A stretch of DNA of 10,162 nt, from assembly GCA_024278255.1 (NCBI GenBank), contig JAJRTP010000376.1, positions 1-10,162 of the forward strand, in the 5' to 3' direction. The notes beneath the pieces are model-generated. The model searched no databases and was not told the DNA's origin. It saw nothing but the letters and a program-made list of their open reading frames with translations. Below, piece after piece: positions 7,547 to 10,162 of the stretch. The translations under genes were made by a program, and so were the position numbers. The first letter of the stretch is position 1; each line of letters opens with the position of its first letter. Source of the DNA: Chloroflexota bacterium (lineage in GTDB: Bacteria > Chloroflexota > Anaerolineae > Promineifilales > Promineifilaceae).

Positions 7547-7553
7547 CACCTCC
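7547..7553 (-). promoter_or_regulatory. Strong ribosome binding site of the antitoxin gene
   Basis: On the minus strand this reads GGAGGTG, a near-consensus Shine-Dalgarno site in the 19-nt gap between the ruvB stop and the antitoxin ATG. It fixes the antitoxin start at 7542. It is stronger than the site before ruvB and would favour antitoxin synthesis from a shared transcript. Confidence 0.75.
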
Positions 7554-7561
7554 AATATGCT

Positions 7562-8614
7562 TTACTCAGGATTGCCGTCAAACAGGCTGGGCTGATTGGG
7601 CTGCTCCGGAGCGACGATGCCCAGGTGGGCGTAGGCGTGTGGCGTGGCTACCCGGCCCCGTGCGGTGCGTTCCAGGAAGCCCAGTTGCAGCAGATACGGC
7701 TCTACCACGTCCATGATGGTGTCTGATTCTTCGCTGATGGAGGCACCGATGGTGTCCAGCCCCACCGGGCCGCCGCCAAATTTCTGGATGATGGCCCGCA
7801 GGACGCGCCGGTCCAGTTCGTCCAGCCCCAGGTTGTCAATTTCCAGGAGATCGAGGGCGGCTACGGCCGTAACCAACGTAATCGCCCCATCCGCCCGCAC
7901 CTGGGCATAATCCCGCACCCGGCGCAGTAAACGCAAAGCCACCCGCGGCGTCCCCCGCGAACGCAAAGCAATTTCCGTCGCCCCCTCCGGATCAATCGGC
8001 ACATCCAAAATACGCGCCCCGCGCAGCACAATCGTCTCTATCGCCGCTAGATCATAAAAATCCATGCGGTACAAAGCGCCAAAACGGGTACGCAAAGGGG
8101 CTGTCAGCAAAGCCAGCCGCGTCGTGGCCCCAATCACCGTAAACTTGGGCAGCTTGAGACGTACATTTTTGGCCCCCGGCCCCTTACCCACCACAATATC
8201 CAGCATAAAATCTTCCATCGCCGGATACAAAATCTCTTCCACTGCCCGGCCCAACCGGTGCACTTCATCAATAAAAAGGATGTCCCCGGCGCGCAGATTG
8301 GTCAGGATGGCCGCCAGATCGCCGGCGCGCTCGATGGCCGGCCCGGCCGTAATGCGGATGTTTACGTTCATCTCGTTGGCCACCACATGGGCCAGCGTCG
8401 TTTTGCCTAAACCGGGCGGGCCGTGAAAGAGAACGTGATCCAGCGGCTCGCTGCGCTTTTTGGCCGCCTCAATGAGAATGGAAAGATTGGCCTTGAGCCG
8501 ATCCTGTCCGGTAAAATCGGCCAGGTATTGAGGGCGTAGCAGCCCATCCAGGCCGGTATCTTCTGCCTTGCGTTGCGGGGCAATATGTCTGTCTGACGTG
8601 GGTTTATCGCTCAT
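7562..8614 (-). CDS. ruvB: Holliday junction branch migration ATPase RuvB
   Basis: A 350-residue AAA+ motor that, with RuvA, drives branch migration of Holliday junctions in recombination and repair. Visible elements are Walker A GPPGLGKT (65-72), Walker B FIDEVH (114-119), sensor-1 GATTR (162-166), the arginine-finger region TAPLRTRFG (171-179), the sensor-2 region RGTPRVALRLLRRVRDYAQV start (from 220), and a C-terminal winged helix ending in GRVATPHAYAHLG (320-332). The length is typical and no key residue is missing. The ribosome site before the ATG at 8614 is weak. A TATAAT on the minus strand (8649-8654) lies 34 nt upstream. ruvA and ruvC are not adjacent on the upstream side, where upp diverges. 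The antitoxin gene follows 19 nt after the stop, so the toxin-antitoxin pair may be read from the ruvB transcript. Confidence 0.97.
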   Translation of the reverse strand: MSDKPTSDRHIAPQRKAEDTGLDGLLRPQYLADFTGQDRLKANLSILIEAAKKRSEPLDHVLFHGPPGLGKTTLAHVVANEMNVNIRITAGPAIERAGDLAAILTNLRAGDILFIDEVHRLGRAVEEILYPAMEDFMLDIVVGKGPGAKNVRLKLPKFTVIGATTRLALLTAPLRTRFGALYRMDFYDLAAIETIVLRGARILDVPIDPEGATEIALRSRGTPRVALRLLRRVRDYAQVRADGAITLVTAVAALDLLEIDNLGLDELDRRVLRAIIQKFGGGPVGLDTIGASISEESDTIMDVVEPYLLQLGFLERTARGRVATPHAYAHLGIVAPEQPNQPSLFDGNPE

Positions 8615-8648
8615 AAATCGTTTGTTGCCTGTTATCCATTTGCATGAG

Positions 8649-8654
8649 ATTATA
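8649..8654 (-). promoter_or_regulatory. Candidate -10 box of ruvB
   Basis: On the minus strand this is a perfect TATAAT, 34 nt before the ruvB ATG. The -35 position would fall inside the left arm of the inverted repeat (about 8672-8677, TACGCA), so the element may overlap the promoter. Confidence 0.4.
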
Positions 8655-8657
8655 CGC

Positions 8658-8716
8658 TACGTGTTGCGTATTGCGTAGGGCGTATTGACCGGGCGTTACG
8701 CAATACGCACTACGTA
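8658..8716. repeat. Inverted repeat between divergent ruvB and upp
   Basis: A perfect 13-bp inverted repeat (tgcgtattgcgta at 8665-8677, tacgcaatacgca at 8697-8709) surrounds a 19-nt spacer. The pairing continues outward after two mismatched positions for five more pairs (8658-8662 with 8712-8716), giving 18 Watson-Crick pairs in 20-nt arms. The arms are themselves built from repeated gcgta/tacgc units. The element fills most of the 123-bp gap between the two divergent starts. It could be an operator, a transcript hairpin or a dispersed intergenic repeat. The low complexity favours a dispersed repeat. Confidence 0.75.
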
Positions 8717-8737
8717 ATACGCAAAAAAGGAGAGTTT

Positions 8738-9361
8738 ATGATGGTTTATGAATCAACACATCCGCTGGTCAAACATAAGTTGACGTTGATGCGCCGTAAA
8801 AATACAGAGCCGAAGAAGTTTCGGGAGTTGATCCGGGAGGTGACGCTGCTGCTCTGTTATGAAGCGACGGCCGATTTAGCCACGCAGGAAATAACAGTGG
8901 AGACGCCGATGGGCACGGCCATAGGCCAGGAACTAGCCGAAAAAATCGGCCTGATTCCCATCTTGCGGGCCGGATTGGGCATGGTCAACGGCATCTGGGA
9001 AATGATGCCCGGCGCGGAAGTGTGGCACATCGGCCTGTACCGGGATGAGCGCACGCTCAAGCCGGTTTCCTACTACAACAAGCTGCCCACCAACCCCACG
9101 GTGCAGGTCTGCCTGGTGTTGGACCCCATGCTGGCGACGGGCGGCTCGGCCATTGCCACGATTGATATTTTGAAGAAATGGGGCGCAGAACGTATCAAAT
9201 TCCTGGGGCTGCTGGCTGCGCCCGAAGGAATTGAGGCACTGCAAACGGCCCATCCCGATGTGCCCATCTACATCGCCCAGATTGACGACCACTTGAACGA
9301 CATCGGCTTCATCGTGCCCGGCTTGGGTGATGCGGGCGACCGGCAGTTTGGGACGGCGTAA
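8738..9361 (+). CDS. upp: Uracil phosphoribosyltransferase
   Basis: A 207-residue cytosolic pyrimidine salvage enzyme that makes UMP and pyrophosphate from uracil and PRPP. Diagnostic elements are the loop PILRAGLGM (74-82), YRDE (101-104), the PRPP-binding segment VLDPMLATGGSA (127-138) and the C-terminal uracil-binding motif FIVPGLGDAGDRQFGT (191-206). The length is typical. The ATG at 8738 is preceded by AGGAG (8728-8732) 5 nt upstream; a second ATG follows immediately (codon 2) and could also serve. The gene diverges from ruvB and is followed, after an inverted repeat, by a phosphoglycosyl transferase gene. It lacks ACGGCCGT although its neighbours on both sides have it. Confidence 0.97.
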   Translation: MMVYESTHPLVKHKLTLMRRKNTEPKKFRELIREVTLLLCYEATADLATQEITVETPMGTAIGQELAEKIGLIPILRAGLGMVNGIWEMMPGAEVWHIGLYRDERTLKPVSYYNKLPTNPTVQVCLVLDPMLATGGSAIATIDILKKWGAERIKFLGLLAAPEGIEALQTAHPDVPIYIAQIDDHLNDIGFIVPGLGDAGDRQFGTA

Positions 9362-9367
9362 AGATAT

Positions 9368-9448
9368 AACCACGGATTTTTACGGATGATAGGGATTTTC
9401 ACGGATAAGAATCTGTGTTAATCCTTTGTATCCGCGCTATCCGTGGTT
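9368..9448. repeat. Inverted repeat with periodic GGAT/ATCC steps after upp
   Basis: Terminal perfect 10-bp inverted repeats (aaccacggat at 9368-9377, atccgtggtt at 9439-9448) bound an 81-bp element. The left half carries GGAT at 9374, 9384, 9393 and 9403; the right half carries ATCC at 9421, 9430 and 9439, a step of 9-10 nt in both. The element begins 6 nt after the upp stop and ends 9 nt before the next start codon. It looks like a dispersed intergenic repeat; it could also form a transcript hairpin that ends or stabilises upp mRNA, but no T-tract follows. Confidence 0.75.
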
Positions 9449-9457
9449 CCCTGGTTG

Positions 9458-10162
9458 ATGCTTTATTTTGGGATATTTGTTGCCGCTTTGCTGACGGCCG
9501 TAGCCCTGACACCAGTGGCGCGACGGCTTTCTTTCCGTTGGGGCCTTGTGGCCAAACCAGGGGGACGACGGCAGCATCACGGCCGTATCCCCAAGCTGGG
9601 CGGGATTCCCGTTTTCCTGGGCTATCTGGTAGGGATTGGGCTGGTTTACTGGCTGCTGCCGCCAGAAACGCCGGGGGACAAGGTGCGGCTGCAAGGGGTG
9701 GTGGTGGGTACGGCCGTTATGTTCCTCGGCGGCCTGCTGGATGACCGGTACGATCTGCCGCCTGCCGCTCAATTTGGCTTTCAGTTTTTGGGCGCAGCCA
9801 TCGCCATGTGGCACATCATCTTCATTGAGCGCTTTACCAATCCCCTGCCCACCGGTGACATTTGGAACTGGCCGGTGATGAACCTGCTGTTCACCTACAA
9901 GGAGCCGCTGGTTATCATCTGGCGGCCGTTGGTCTTCGTGTTTACCCTGCTCTGGGTAGTGGGCATGATCAACGCCATCAATTTTCTGGACGGGTTGGAC
10001 GGGCTGGCGGCGGGAGTCAGTACCATTGCCTTTTTGCTTTTTGCCTGGCACAGCTACCGTTTAGGGCAGACAACTGTTTCCCTCTTTCCCCTGGCGCTGG
10101 CCGGCGCTTGCCTCGGCTTCCTGTTTTTCAACTTTTCACCTGCATCCATTTTTCTGGGGACG
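9458..10162 (+). CDS. WecA/MraY-family phosphoglycosyl transferase, 3' end beyond the window
   Basis: The first 235 codons of a polytopic membrane enzyme that transfers a sugar phosphate (often GlcNAc-1-P or MurNAc-pentapeptide-P) from a UDP-sugar to polyprenyl phosphate, beginning a cell-wall or surface polysaccharide. Motifs are KPGGRRQHHGRIPKLGG (33-49), the Mg-binding-type aspartate pair in LLDDRYDLP (93-101), NAINFLDGLDGLAAG (172-186, with D178 and D181) and NFSPASIFLG (225-234). Several hydrophobic helices are evident. The overall pattern fits WecA/TagO-like better than MraY. The family is usually about 320-370 residues, so roughly a third is missing. The ATG at 9458 has no clear ribosome site, and an in-frame stop (9419-9421) rules out a much longer N-terminus. 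Three ACGGCCGT copies lie inside it. The last visible residues read GT, where many homologues have GD. Confidence 0.85.
   Translation, partial: MLYFGIFVAALLTAVALTPVARRLSFRWGLVAKPGGRRQHHGRIPKLGGIPVFLGYLVGIGLVYWLLPPETPGDKVRLQGVVVGTAVMFLGGLLDDRYDLPPAAQFGFQFLGAAIAMWHIIFIERFTNPLPTGDIWNWPVMNLLFTYKEPLVIIWRPLVFVFTLLWVVGMINAINFLDGLDGLAAGVSTIAFLLFAWHSYRLGQTTVSLFPLALAGACLGFLFFNFSPASIFLGT

Noticed and set aside
9415..10051. Other reading frames over the WecA-like gene
   Set aside because: They are shadows of the plus-strand frame starting at 9458, which carries all the family motifs and runs open to the window edge.

Overview
The window looks like a chromosomal segment of a bacterium from an environmental lineage, most plausibly Chloroflexota (Anaerolineae-like). 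This rests on the style of the 1139-residue SARP/STAND/TPR regulator, the mix of GC-rich housekeeping genes with RelE-type toxin-antitoxin genes, and intergenic inverted repeats. No marker gene fixes the taxonomy, so this is an inference.

Layout, left to right. (1) 10-2502, plus strand: two pyridoxal-phosphate enzymes, a threonine/serine dehydratase-like fold-type II enzyme and a group II amino-acid decarboxylase-like fold-type I enzyme, separated by a 144-bp gap with a large nested hairpin. (2) 2576-3121, minus strand: a small membrane-anchored protein made almost entirely of four 36-residue tandem repeats, with no family that I recognise. (3) 3298-6717, plus strand: a large SARP-type regulator (winged helix, BTAD, STAND ATPase, TPR) diverging from the repeat gene across a 176-bp intergenic region. 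(4) 6837-8614, minus strand: ruvB, a RelE-type toxin-antitoxin pair and a DUF2905 membrane protein, closely spaced and probably one transcript (ruvB, antitoxin, toxin, DUF2905). (5) 8738-10162, plus strand: upp (uracil phosphoribosyltransferase) and the start of a WecA/MraY-like phosphoglycosyl transferase that runs off the window.

Two genome-scale patterns stand out. The palindrome ACGGCCGT occurs 11 times, always inside genes and in two different reading frames, but only in 1-2502 and 7562-10162. It is absent from the middle 5 kb holding the repeat protein, the regulator, the toxin-antitoxin pair and DUF2905. Three structurally distinct inverted-repeat elements sit in the intergenic gaps at 979-1052, 8658-8716 and 9368-9448; they look like dispersed repeats or RNA hairpins.

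The best candidate for something undescribed is the divergent pair of SARP/STAND/TPR regulator and membrane-anchored repeat protein. It lies in a motif-free, apparently lower-GC segment between housekeeping genes. The functional link between the two genes is inferred only from their divergent arrangement.
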